DNA of 11,832 bases from Thermoleophilia bacterium (GCA_029861485.1 JAOTZF010000025.1:1-11832), one strand, 5' to 3'; shown: positions 1 to 6,940, counted from the first letter of the stretch. The notes: generated by a model from the letters alone, not told the origin. Numbers and translations: made by a program.

Positions 1-810
1 CAGCGCCAGCGCGACGAAGACCGTGTCCAGGGCGATCGCTGAGCCGAAGTAGATGCCTCCGAGCCCACCGGAGGCCACCGGCAGCAGGGAGACCCCCACC
101 ATCACCAGGCTCCACAGGACGACCTGAAGCCGCGTCTCGGCGTCACCGGCGACCACCGGCAACATCGGCACGCGCACCGAGGCGTAGTCCTTGGAGAGGA
201 TCAGCGCCAAGGCCCAGAAGTGCGGCGGCGTCCAGAAGAAGACGATCGCGAACAGCAGCCACGCCTCGAGAGAGAGGCTGCCGGTCGCGGCGGCCCAGCC
301 GACGAGCGGGGGCACTGCCCCGGCGGCGCCACCGATCACGATGTTGTGGGGCGTGCTCCGCTTCAGCCAGATGGTGTAGACGCCCACGTAGACCAGCAGT
401 CCGACCATCGCGAGCATGGCCGCGAGCCAATTCACCAACAGCCCCAGCAGCAGGGCGCTCCCCACCCCCAGGGCGAGCCCGAAGATCAGTGCCTGAGCAG
501 GAGAGACGCGGCCGGACACGACAGGGCGGTCGGTCGTGCGCGACATCGTCGCGTCGATGTCCCGGTCGACGAACTGGTTGATGGCATTGGCTCCGGCGGC
601 CGCGAGATAGCCGCCGATCATCGTCCAGAGCAGGTCCCACCCATTGGGTCGCCCGTCCGCAGCGACGAACATTGCCGCCGCGGTCGTGACCAGCAACAGC
701 ACGATGATGCGTGGCTTGGTCAGGCGCACGTAGTCGGCTATTAGCCCCAGCGCGGTTGCGCTCGGACTGACCCGGCCGTCGGTCCCGGCGGTACCGACGC
801 CCGTGGTCAC
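1..810 (-). CDS. ctaB: Protoheme IX farnesyltransferase (haem O synthase), 3' end outside the window
   Basis: Integral membrane enzyme of the UbiA prenyltransferase superfamily that adds a farnesyl group to haem b, giving haem o for haem-copper oxidases. The sequence shows TKPRI at residues 31-35, the first Asp-rich motif NQFVDRDID (78-86, i.e. N-x3-D-x3-D), then MSRTTDRP (89-96), and later KDY (207-209) with VPMLPVVAGD (214-223), all typical of CtaB/CyoE/COX10. Hydrophobic segments run throughout. 270 codons are visible; the family is usually about 280-310, so only the last few tens of residues are missing. I chose the GTG at 810-808 because it overlaps the TGA of the upstream small gene (GTGA), implying translational coupling; LTKPR then falls at a normal distance from the N-terminus. 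The Shine-Dalgarno sequence is weak. Function is secure from the motifs; the start is likely but not proven. Confidence 0.93.
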   Translation of the reverse strand, partial: MTTGVGTAGTDGRVSPSATALGLIADYVRLTKPRIIVLLLVTTAAAMFVAADGRPNGWDLLWTMIGGYLAAAGANAINQFVDRDIDATMSRTTDRPVVSGRVSPAQALIFGLALGVGSALLLGLLVNWLAAMLAMVGLLVYVGVYTIWLKRSTPHNIVIGGAAGAVPPLVGWAAATGSLSLEAWLLFAIVFFWTPPHFWALALILSKDYASVRVPMLPVVAGDAETRLQVVLWSLVMVGVSLLPVASGGLGGIYFGSAIALDTVFVALAL

Positions 811-995
811 GGAGCCCCGAGCGTCAGCGCGATGAGCACGACGAGCAGCACAGGAGGCACTACCGTCCACAGGGCGTCGAGGGCGCGCGCCCACCTCCAC
901 GCACCCTCGCGGGGCCAGATTCGCCATGATGCGACCAGAGCCGCAGGCACGGCGAGGACGATGGCGAGAATGAGCGCGATCGAGCTCAGGCTCAT
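807..995 (-). CDS. Small two-helix membrane protein, COX2-transmembrane-like
   Basis: A 62-residue protein with two predicted membrane helices (about residues 4-24 and 42-59) separated by a basic, Trp-rich loop (WRIWPREGAWRWAR). The second helix begins LDALWTVVPPVLL, which resembles the conserved E-x-x-WT-x-x-P start of the second transmembrane helix of cytochrome c oxidase subunit II. There is no copper (CuA) domain and no room for one. ATG at 995-993 is the first in-frame start; no clear Shine-Dalgarno sequence precedes it. Its TGA overlaps the GTG of ctaB by 4 bases, so the two are almost certainly co-translated, which points to a role in terminal oxidase assembly or structure. That it is a gene is well supported by the coupling; the COX2 resemblance is by eye only, and any small membrane protein with a WTxxP helix would look similar. 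Confidence 0.72.
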   Translation of the reverse strand: MSLSSIALILAIVLAVPAALVASWRIWPREGAWRWARALDALWTVVPPVLLVVLIALTLGAP

Positions 996-1025
996 CGCTC
1001 AGAGAGGTTCGGGAACACCGCGGCG

Positions 1026-1052
1026 AGCATAACCGAGGCCGAATCCCGCCAA
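1026..1052 (-). promoter_or_regulatory. Candidate promoter for the small membrane protein-ctaB operon
   Basis: On the minus strand a TATGCT -10 element lies at 1031-1026, giving a predicted start near 1019 and a leader of about 24 bases before the ATG at 995. A weak -35 (TTGGCG, 1052-1047) is 15 bases upstream, shorter than ideal. It faces away from the candidate promoter of the rightward operon. Seen by motif only. Confidence 0.35.
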
Positions 1053-1074
1053 GCCGGTCCGTACGTACCGGGTT
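1051..1074. promoter_or_regulatory. 24-base imperfect palindrome, candidate operator shared by divergent promoters
   Basis: Ten of twelve base pairs are symmetric about 1062/1063: the arms are AA-x-CCGGT (1051-1058) and ACCGG-x-TT (1067-1074), with a CGTACG core (1060-1065). It lies midway between the two divergent predicted starts (about 1019 on minus, 1106 on plus), so its near edge is about 32-35 bases from each. That is the position expected of an activator, or of a repressor covering the -35 regions of both transcripts. I do not recognise it as the site of a named regulator. Confidence 0.5.
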
Positions 1075-1106
1075 CGGAGCCCCCGACCAGGACTAAACTC
1101 TGTGCA
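1071..1106 (+). promoter_or_regulatory. Candidate leaderless promoter for the FAD oxidoreductase-glcDEF operon
   Basis: A TAAACT -10 element (1094-1099) ends 6 bases before the ATG at 1106, so the predicted transcription start coincides with the start codon. No Shine-Dalgarno sequence is present, which fits leaderless translation, common in actinobacteria. The -35 is weak: GGTTCG (1071-1076) at a 17-base spacing, or TTCGGA (1073-1078) at 15, and it abuts the palindrome at 1051-1074, so activation by a bound factor is plausible. Confidence 0.42.
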
Positions 1107-2347
1107 TGGAGCGGGTTGACGCGGTCGTTCTGGGCGCCGGACCGAGTGGCCTCGGCGCCGGCCTCGCCTTGGCGCGAGGCGGTGCGACGGTAGTCGTTAT
1201 GGAGGCCGCCCGGCGGGTCGGGGGGCTGTGCGTGACCCGGCGCGCCAACGGCTTCGCATACGACGTGGGCGGCCACATCCCGTTCGTACGCAGCGAAGCG
1301 CGGCGTGCGTGGCTGGAGGAGGTTCTCGCCGGCGAGCTCCACTGGGTGGACCGCCCGGTCTCGTGCGTCATCGACGGCGCCATCGCGAAGGGCCGCTACC
1401 TCGACCAGCGGCCGTCAGCGCCCCTCGAGGCTGGCGCCCACGACGAAACGGCGCTCGGGGAGCTGGGCAGCCGCTTCGGCCAGAGCTTCGTCGATGAGGC
1501 GATGCGGCCCTACCTGGAGAAGATCGACGGCGTTCCCCTCGAGCGCATTCCCGGCAGCCGCGCGATCAAGCTGATGGTCGATCAGGCCGCCCCCGAGGGC
1601 TTCTGGTTCCCGAACGAGGGCATCGGCCAGCTGATGGACGCGATGGCCGATGCCATCAGCCAGGCGGGCGGCGAGGTTGCGCTCTGCCACCAAGCCCGAG
1701 CGATCGAGGTCTCCGCCGGACGAGTGACGGGCGTCGCGGCCGACAGCTTGAGTGATCTGCGGCGCATCGCGACCGATTCGATCGTGGTCGGCATACCTGC
1801 CGGGCTCGCTGCGCGCCTCGTTCAGCCGGCTGCACCTGCGGCGGCCACTCCCCACGTGGCGATGCGGGCCGTCTGCCTCGTCTACCTCGCCATCGATCAG
1901 CCCGCGGTCACCCACGAGGCCTGGATCCAGGTCGACCACCCCGAGGTGCCCTTCTCGCGCGCCTTCGAGCCGCGTAACTGGAGCGAGCGCCTGTCCCCTC
2001 CGAATGAGACCATGCTCGGCCTGGAGTGCTACTGCCAGGCCGACCCCGATGACCCGGTGTGGGCGCTCGACGATGAGAAGCTCGCGCGTGCCTGCGCCGC
2101 GGCGGCAGCGGATCCCCTGGGCTGGATCGACAGCCCAGCGCGAGCCTCTCTCATCGAGGTGGTCCGAATGCCCCGCGCATACCCGGTCCCCGATCTGCGT
2201 CAGGTGTCGCAGATCTCGGCTCCGGTCCAGTGGCTGGGCCAGATCGACGGGATCCATGTCGCACCCGGGGCGGCGGTCATCGAGGCGATCGAGGCGGGTG
2301 AGCGCGCGGCGGCTCGCCTCACGGGCGCGGCTCACGTCGCCGTCTAG
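1106..2347 (+). CDS. FAD-dependent oxidoreductase, protoporphyrinogen oxidase/amine oxidase superfamily
   Basis: A 413-residue flavoprotein. Residues 7-40 form the dinucleotide-binding fold: VVLGAGPSGLGAG (7-19), Glu33 after the second strand as expected for binding the FAD ribose, and RRVGG (36-40). FAYDVGGHIPF (50-60) matches the conserved (D/E)xGGH segment of the PPOX-like and UDP-galactopyranose mutase-like members. The C-terminal part (PVQWLGQIDGIH, then AAVIEAIEAGERAAARL) matches the second FAD-contact region, which in this superfamily precedes a helix of this kind. There is no signal peptide or membrane helix. It is the first gene of the operon; glcD starts only 10 bases after its stop, so it is probably co-transcribed with glycolate oxidase. 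The substrate is unknown: the fold serves protoporphyrinogen, carotenoid, amine and sugar-nucleotide chemistry, and nothing visible decides between them. The ATG lies just after a good -10 box and may be leaderless. Confidence 0.85.
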   Translation: MERVDAVVLGAGPSGLGAGLALARGGATVVVMEAARRVGGLCVTRRANGFAYDVGGHIPFVRSEARRAWLEEVLAGELHWVDRPVSCVIDGAIAKGRYLDQRPSAPLEAGAHDETALGELGSRFGQSFVDEAMRPYLEKIDGVPLERIPGSRAIKLMVDQAAPEGFWFPNEGIGQLMDAMADAISQAGGEVALCHQARAIEVSAGRVTGVAADSLSDLRRIATDSIVVGIPAGLAARLVQPAAPAAATPHVAMRAVCLVYLAIDQPAVTHEAWIQVDHPEVPFSRAFEPRNWSERLSPPNETMLGLECYCQADPDDPVWALDDEKLARACAAAAADPLGWIDSPARASLIEVVRMPRAYPVPDLRQVSQISAPVQWLGQIDGIHVAPGAAVIEAIEAGERAAARLTGAAHVAV

Positions 2348-2357
2348 GAGAGGCCCA

Positions 2358-3803
2358 GTGCCGATCGCACCCGCAACGGCGAGCGCGGCACGATTCCGCG
2401 AGCTGCTCGACCCCGAGCGGGTGATCGAGCATCCTCTCGAGCGAAAGCTCTATGCGAGGGACGGCTCCATCACCGAAGGCAAGTGCGGCCTCGTGGTGCT
2501 CCCGGAGACGCGTGACGAGGTATGTCGCTGCGTGCAGATGGCCTCCGAGCTGCGACTGGCGGTGGTGCCCCGAGGCTCAGGGACCGGGCTCGCCGGTGGC
2601 GCGGTTCCCCTCGACGATGCCGTGGTCATCTCGCTCGCGCGAATGAACCGGATCCTGGACATCGAGCCCGAGGTGCCCTGCGCCTCGGTAGAGCCCGGTG
2701 TCCTGAACCTGGACATCAGCATGGCCGTCTCGCACCTCGGGCTGCACTACGCGCCGGATCCGTCCAGTCAGGCGGCCTGCTCGATCGGGGGAAACGTCGC
2801 GACCAACTCCGGCGGGCCGCATTGTCTTGCCTACGGAGTGACCGCCCAGCACGTGCTCGGGCTGGAGATGGTCACCGCCGACGGAGAGGTGCTCGAGCTC
2901 GGAGGGCCCGCGCCCGATCCGCCGGGGTTCGACCTGCGGGGGCTCGCCGTCGGCGGCGAGGGAACCCTGGGCCTCGTCACCAAGGTCTGCGTGCGGCTGA
3001 CGCGCAACCCGCCCGAGGTGCGTACGATGCTGCTGGACTTTGATTCGGTCACCGCTGGCGCCGCCACGGTGGGGGGCATCATCGCGGCAGGGGTCGTGCC
3101 GGCGGCGATGGAGATGATGGACCAGAAGATGAACGTCGCTGTCGAGGCGTTCGTCGGCGCCGGTCTGCCCGTGGACGCGGCCACGGTCCTGTTGGTCGAG
3201 GTCGACGGCACGCCCGCGCAAATCGCCGCCGAGGCCGCGCTCGTCGATGCGGTGGGCCGCAAGCATGGGGCGCGAGAGGTCCGGGTCGCCGCCGACGAGG
3301 CCGAGCGCCAGTTGCTGTGGAAGGCTCGCAAGAGCGCGTTCGGAGCCGTGGCGAGGGTGGCGCCCAACTACTACCTGCACGACTGTGTCGTGCCCAGAAC
3401 CCACCTGGTCGGTGTGCTCGAGGAGATCGGCAACATTGCCGAGCGCCACGACCTCGTGATCATGAACGTCTTCCACGCGGGCGACGGCAACCTGCATCCG
3501 CTGATCGCCTTCGACCGGCGCGACGTGAAGCAAGTCGAGCGCGTCCACGCCGCAGGCAAGGAGATCATCGAGGCCTGCATGGCGGTCGGCGGAGTGTTGA
3601 GCGGAGAGCACGGGATCGGCCTGGAGAAGCGCGACTTCATGTCGCTGCAGTTCGGCGAGGTCGATCTGCGCGCTCAAGCCGACGCGCGCTGCGCCTTCGA
3701 TCCCGAAGGCCTGCTGAACCCCCTCAAGGTCCTCCCCGCCGGTAGCCGTTGCGGCGAGGTCGCGCTCAGCCGAGACAGCCTGCCGCCGGGCACGTGGCTG
3801 TGA
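2358..3803 (+). CDS. glcD: Glycolate oxidase FAD subunit GlcD
   Basis: A 481-residue FAD-linked oxidase of the GlcD/D-lactate dehydrogenase type, which oxidises glycolate (or a related 2-hydroxy acid) to the 2-oxo acid. The N-terminal PCMH-type FAD domain shows PRGSGTG (71-77), PDPSS (133-137) and SIGGNVATNSGG (142-153), then GGEGTLGLVTK. The C-terminal FAD-oxidase domain shows HAGDGNLHP (373-381), with the metal/substrate-binding histidines of the family, and GEHGIG (416-421), ending in FDPEGLLNPLK. E. coli GlcD has about 499 residues, so the length is normal. I start it at the GTG at 2358, seven bases after a clear AGGAG overlapping the upstream TAG; the reading frame stays open further upstream but only through the preceding gene. 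The stop overlaps glcE (GTGA). With glcE and glcF behind it, glycolate oxidase is the best call; D-lactate is the main alternative substrate. Confidence 0.93.
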   Translation: MPIAPATASAARFRELLDPERVIEHPLERKLYARDGSITEGKCGLVVLPETRDEVCRCVQMASELRLAVVPRGSGTGLAGGAVPLDDAVVISLARMNRILDIEPEVPCASVEPGVLNLDISMAVSHLGLHYAPDPSSQAACSIGGNVATNSGGPHCLAYGVTAQHVLGLEMVTADGEVLELGGPAPDPPGFDLRGLAVGGEGTLGLVTKVCVRLTRNPPEVRTMLLDFDSVTAGAATVGGIIAAGVVPAAMEMMDQKMNVAVEAFVGAGLPVDAATVLLVEVDGTPAQIAAEAALVDAVGRKHGAREVRVAADEAERQLLWKARKSAFGAVARVAPNYYLHDCVVPRTHLVGVLEEIGNIAERHDLVIMNVFHAGDGNLHPLIAFDRRDVKQVERVHAAGKEIIEACMAVGGVLSGEHGIGLEKRDFMSLQFGEVDLRAQADARCAFDPEGLLNPLKVLPAGSRCGEVALSRDSLPPGTWL

Positions 3804-4837
3804 GCGAGGCGCCACCCAGCCGCAGCGAGGTGGCTGAGAAGCTCGCCGAGGCGAGCGCCGCCGGCTCGCCGCTCTCCCCGCGTGGCGGCGGCACACATTC
3901 TCGTGTCGGCCATCCCGGAGGCCGTCCTGCGGAGTTCCTCTCCACCGCACGACTCGATGGGCTGATCGACTACACGCCTCAGGACCTGACCATCACCGTC
4001 GAAGGGGGCATGCCCGTTGATCGACTGAGCGACATCGCGGCGGATCAGGGGCAGTTCTGGCCTCAGGTCGGCGCCGGCAACGGAGCTTCCGTGGGAGGGG
4101 TCCTCGCGTCAGCAGCCTCGGGGCTCTCGCGCCTCCGCTTCGGTCCGATTCGAGACTCGCTCCTGCAGGTCGTGGTCGCGACCGGCGACGGTCGGCTGGT
4201 GACCGCGGGAGGCCGGACGGTCAAGGGGGTCTCGGGTTACGACCTGCCGAGGCTCATGACCGGCTCGTTCGGCAGCCTGGGCGTAATCGTGGAGGCAACC
4301 TTGAAGCTCTGGCCGCGTCCGCCTGCACGCCAGTGGTACGTGCGGCCCGGCGCCGATGCGCTGGCCGGCGGCCGCGCGCTGTTGAGGGAGCTCTACCGAC
4401 CAGGGGCGGTGATCGTGACGCCAGAAGCGACCCACCTGGAGCTGGTCGGGCAGCCCGAGGACGTCGTCGCGCCCCAGGGCTTCCTGCCGGCCGACCCCCC
4501 CGATCGGCCCACCGGCGACGCCCTCGTCCGGGCGGCGGTCTCGCCCGCGCGCCTGCCGGAACTGATCCAGGCACTCGGTGCGCTGGAGCTGTCTTTTGCG
4601 GCGCAACTCGGCGTGGGTACCTGCGCCGTCGGAGTGGAGTCCGCGCACCAGATCCAGAAGGTGCGCGAGCACGCCCTCGCGCTCGCCGGCCACGCGGTCG
4701 TCGAGGACGCGCCGGCCGAGTTGCGCAGGGACCCGTGGGGTCCACCGCCACCCGGCCTGAGGATCATGCGGCGGTTGAAGGCCGCCTTCGATCCGGCCGG
4801 GGTACTCAATCCCGGGCTCATGCCCGGAGGTATCTGA
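3800..4837 (+). CDS. glcE: Glycolate oxidase FAD-binding subunit GlcE
   Basis: A 345-residue second flavin subunit of the three-part glycolate oxidase, close to the roughly 350 residues of E. coli GlcE. It has the PCMH FAD-binding signature: SPRGGGTH (26-33), LTITVEGGMPVDRL, ASVGGVLASAASG (96-108) and KGVSGYDLPRLMTGSFGSLG (142-161). A short C-terminal region ends FDPAGVLNPGLMPGG, the usual FAD-oxidase ending. It lacks the HxGDGNLH and GEHGIG motifs of GlcD, as expected for GlcE. The start is GTG at 3800, overlapping the glcD TGA; another in-frame GTG is six bases earlier, and the frame is open further upstream within glcD. No Shine-Dalgarno sequence precedes it, so translation probably depends on coupling to glcD. 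The stop overlaps the glcF ATG by one base (TGATG). Confidence 0.92.
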   Translation: MSEAPPSRSEVAEKLAEASAAGSPLSPRGGGTHSRVGHPGGRPAEFLSTARLDGLIDYTPQDLTITVEGGMPVDRLSDIAADQGQFWPQVGAGNGASVGGVLASAASGLSRLRFGPIRDSLLQVVVATGDGRLVTAGGRTVKGVSGYDLPRLMTGSFGSLGVIVEATLKLWPRPPARQWYVRPGADALAGGRALLRELYRPGAVIVTPEATHLELVGQPEDVVAPQGFLPADPPDRPTGDALVRAAVSPARLPELIQALGALELSFAAQLGVGTCAVGVESAHQIQKVREHALALAGHAVVEDAPAELRRDPWGPPPPGLRIMRRLKAAFDPAGVLNPGLMPGGI

Positions 4838-6036
4838 TGGGCTGGGATCCCGCCCTCCCGGCGCCGGACGCCGAGGACATCGTCAAGTGCGTGTCGTGCG
4901 GCCTCTGCCTGCCCCACTGCCCCACCTTCCGGATCACGGGCCGGGAGACCGCGAGCCCAAGGGGCCGTATTGCAGCGATGCGTGCCGTCGAGGAGGACGG
5001 TGCTCCGGTTGATGCGGCATTCGGCACCATGATGGACGAGTGCCTGGCCTGTCGGGCGTGCGAGACAGCCTGCCCGAGCGGAGTTCCCTTCGGGCGAATG
5101 ATCGAGGCTGCGCGGGCGCAGGTCGAGCCACGGCGACCGGCTCCCCTTCGCGGGCTCAAACGTCTCGCTCTCGCGGGCGTGCTACCGCGGCAATCGGTGG
5201 TGCGTGTGCTGGGGTTGGGCCTGGCGATGGCGCAGGCGACCGGGCTCGACCGCCTGGTGCCGCGGGCGCTTGCCGCGAGCGCGCCGAGGGTGCGGCTGAC
5301 CGACGCGCTCCGGCCGTTGCCGCGACGGCATGGTGATGGACCTGCTGCGGCGTTGATGACCGGCTGCGTGATGGACGTGGCCTTCCGTGAGGTCCATGCC
5401 GCGACCATGGAGGTCATCGCCGCCGCCGGATACACCGCGGTACGGCCTCACGGAGGGGGCTGCTGTGGCGCGCTCGCCGCCCACTATGGCCATCCCGAGG
5501 CTGCCCGACGAATGGCGCGCAGGCGCATCGCCGAGCTCGAGCTGTACGAGCTGGTGGTCGTGAACAGCGCCGGTTGCAGCGGCCATATGAAGCACTACGG
5601 CGAGTTGCTCGCAGATGATCCGGCGTGGGCCGATCGAGCGGAGGCCGTCGCATCGCGAACCGTCGACGTCCTCGAGTTGCGGCCGCAGGTAGCGAGCTCC
5701 GCACGAGGAGACGTCGCGATGCACGATGCCTGCCATCACCTCAACGGCCAGCTGATCGCCGACCAACCGCGGCGCACCCTTCGCGAGGCCGGTGCCACCA
5801 TTTGCGAGCTCGGGGACGGCGGTCGCTGCTGCGGCGCCGCGGGCGCCTACGCGATGGCCCAGCCGGAGCTTTCGGCCGAGCTTCGTCGGCAGAAGACCGA
5901 CGCGATTGTCGCTACCGGGGCGCCGATCGTCGCCGTAGCGAACCCGGGATGTGCGATTCAGATCGCCAAGGGGCTGAGAGATGCGGGCTCGTCGGTGCGC
6001 GTCGCGCACCCGGCTCAGCTGATCAGCGGAGGCTAG
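4837..6036 (+). CDS. glcF: Glycolate oxidase iron-sulfur subunit GlcF
   Basis: A 399-residue electron-transfer subunit that should carry electrons from the GlcDE flavins through two 4Fe-4S clusters toward the quinone pool (E. coli GlcF has about 407). The N-terminal half has two ferredoxin motifs: C18-x2-C21-x2-C24-x3-C28-P and C69-x2-C72-x2-C75-x3-C79-P. The C-terminal half has two CCG (cysteine-rich) domains of the GlcF/HdrB type. The first begins TGCVMDVAF and includes GGGCCGALAAHYG with C209-C210; the second has MHDACHH (295-301) and GGRCCGAAG with C331-C332. All cluster cysteines appear present. ATG at 4837 overlaps the glcE stop by one base and has a good GGAGG six bases upstream. Its TAG (6034-6036) lies inside a CTAG shared with the TAG of the convergent L,D-transpeptidase gene. 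Confidence 0.94.
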   Translation: MGWDPALPAPDAEDIVKCVSCGLCLPHCPTFRITGRETASPRGRIAAMRAVEEDGAPVDAAFGTMMDECLACRACETACPSGVPFGRMIEAARAQVEPRRPAPLRGLKRLALAGVLPRQSVVRVLGLGLAMAQATGLDRLVPRALAASAPRVRLTDALRPLPRRHGDGPAAALMTGCVMDVAFREVHAATMEVIAAAGYTAVRPHGGGCCGALAAHYGHPEAARRMARRRIAELELYELVVVNSAGCSGHMKHYGELLADDPAWADRAEAVASRTVDVLELRPQVASSARGDVAMHDACHHLNGQLIADQPRRTLREAGATICELGDGGRCCGAAGAYAMAQPELSAELRRQKTDAIVATGAPIVAVANPGCAIQIAKGLRDAGSSVRVAHPAQLISGG

Positions 6037-6824
6037 GACACGACATCGACCGGGGTGCCCGGAGGCACTCGCCTGCCGATGTAGTTGATAGCGCCGTTGC
6101 CGAAGCGCACGCAGCCGTGACTAGCGGCGCTGCCGAGCAGGCTCGGCCGGTTGGTGCCGTGTAGGGCAACACGGCCCCGGCCGCCATCGAAGAAGTTGAG
6201 CCGCTCGGAATGCGCGGACAGCGTGATGATGTAGGGGCCGAAGAAGCCGCCTGCGGAGCGCTGCTTGACGACCTCGCTGATCGCGAAGCGGCCCGTCGGA
6301 GTGGGGAACGCAGAGCGGCCCACGACCACCCGGAAGCTGCGCGTGCGGCGACCGTTGCGGAAGACCCAGGCGCGGCGCTGGCCGGTGTCGACCTTGACGC
6401 GCCAGGGCGTCGAGGAGACCTTGAGAGCCTCACCGGGTACCCAGCCGGTGGACGCGTTGGGCCGGAACGGCAGCCGGACCTTGTACCACACGCCGTGCTT
6501 CACGCTCGTGCGCGCCGCGAGCACCAGAAGGGTCTGGGATCCGCGGTTGTAGGGGGCGAACGCGGAGAGCTTGCGCTTGCGCTTGGCGTTCTTGCGTGGG
6601 GCCGTGCGTGACCAGACGGGATAGAGCACCCGGGCCGTCCACGCCGTCTTGGTCGTCGGCCGAGATGCAATCGGTCGCGGTGCTCTCGCGTGAGAGACCT
6701 TCGCTTCGGACGATGAGTCAGGCTCCGCCCCCCATGAGCCGGCCGCGCCCGCGAGCAATGCGACGCCGGCACCGGCAAGGACAAGGGTGGTCAGGGAACG
6801 CCTCGGGAGACTCACGGCGGTCAC
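6033..6824 (-). CDS. Exported L,D-transpeptidase (YkuD) with SH3-like domain
   Basis: A 263-residue cell-wall enzyme predicted to make 3-3 peptidoglycan cross-links or attach proteins to peptidoglycan. A hydrophobic signal or anchor (residues 11-32, after PRR) has no lipobox cysteine. A linker leads to an SH3-like domain (about 62-136), which contains a strongly basic insert, RKNAKRKRK (77-85). The YkuD domain (about 140-262) has TPTGRF (175-180), H222-G and the catalytic S235-H-G-C238-V-R. The His-to-SHGC spacing is normal and the catalytic Cys, His and preceding residues are intact. The start is GTG at 6824; a second GTG three codons in (6815) has a better-placed AGGTGA upstream and could be the real one. 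Its TAG overlaps the glcF TAG tail to tail. It may have its own promoter in the gap at 6825-7011. Confidence 0.92.
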   Translation of the reverse strand: MTAVSLPRRSLTTLVLAGAGVALLAGAAGSWGAEPDSSSEAKVSHARAPRPIASRPTTKTAWTARVLYPVWSRTAPRKNAKRKRKLSAFAPYNRGSQTLLVLAARTSVKHGVWYKVRLPFRPNASTGWVPGEALKVSSTPWRVKVDTGQRRAWVFRNGRRTRSFRVVVGRSAFPTPTGRFAISEVVKQRSAGGFFGPYIITLSAHSERLNFFDGGRGRVALHGTNRPSLLGSAASHGCVRFGNGAINYIGRRVPPGTPVDVVS

Positions 6825-6871
6825 CTTTTCACCGCCCGAGATCGGGATCCTTCGGCTCTGGTTCGCGCAGA

Positions 6872-6881
6872 ACAGATCTGT
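6872..6881. promoter_or_regulatory. 10-base palindrome at the L,D-transpeptidase promoter
   Basis: ACAGATCTGT is a perfect palindrome covering the transcription start predicted from the promoter at 6888-6917. A repressor bound here would block initiation. It is short enough to occur by chance, so the placement is the only argument. Confidence 0.25.
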
Positions 6882-6887
6882 ATGGCC

Positions 6888-6917
6888 AACCTAAGTTCCA
6901 CTTCAAAGAGCTCCCAA
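6888..6917 (-). promoter_or_regulatory. Candidate promoter of the L,D-transpeptidase gene
   Basis: On the minus strand TTGGGA (6917-6912) and TAGGTT (6893-6888) are separated by 18 bases, giving a start near 6881 and a leader of about 57 bases. The stretch is less GC-rich than its surroundings. It follows the hairpins that end the upstream secreted-protein gene, so an independent transcript is likely. Confidence 0.45.
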
Positions 6918-6940
6918 GTTCGGGTTCCCGGGTGGTCTAC

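Noticed and set aside
1415..2335. A 306-codon minus-strand frame opposite the FAD oxidoreductase
   Set aside because: Same shadow composition, no recognisable motif, and the opposite strand encodes an intact FAD-binding protein.
1106..2347. Naming the FAD oxidoreductase a protoporphyrinogen oxidase (hemY/hemG)
   Set aside because: Only superfamily-level motifs are visible; ctaB next door is not enough to fix the substrate.
1752..2357. A 5' extension of glcD through the upstream gene
   Set aside because: The extension is Ser/Arg-rich shadow sequence; glcD homology begins at the GTG at 2358, which has a proper Shine-Dalgarno sequence.
2577..3950. A 457-codon open frame on the minus strand opposite glcD
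   Set aside because: It is antisense to a gene with clear family motifs along its whole length; its protein is Arg/His/Asp-rich with no domain, as expected of a GC-rich shadow frame.
6825..6881. A riboswitch in the leader of the L,D-transpeptidase gene
   Set aside because: The predicted leader is only about 57 bases and I see no conserved riboswitch core.
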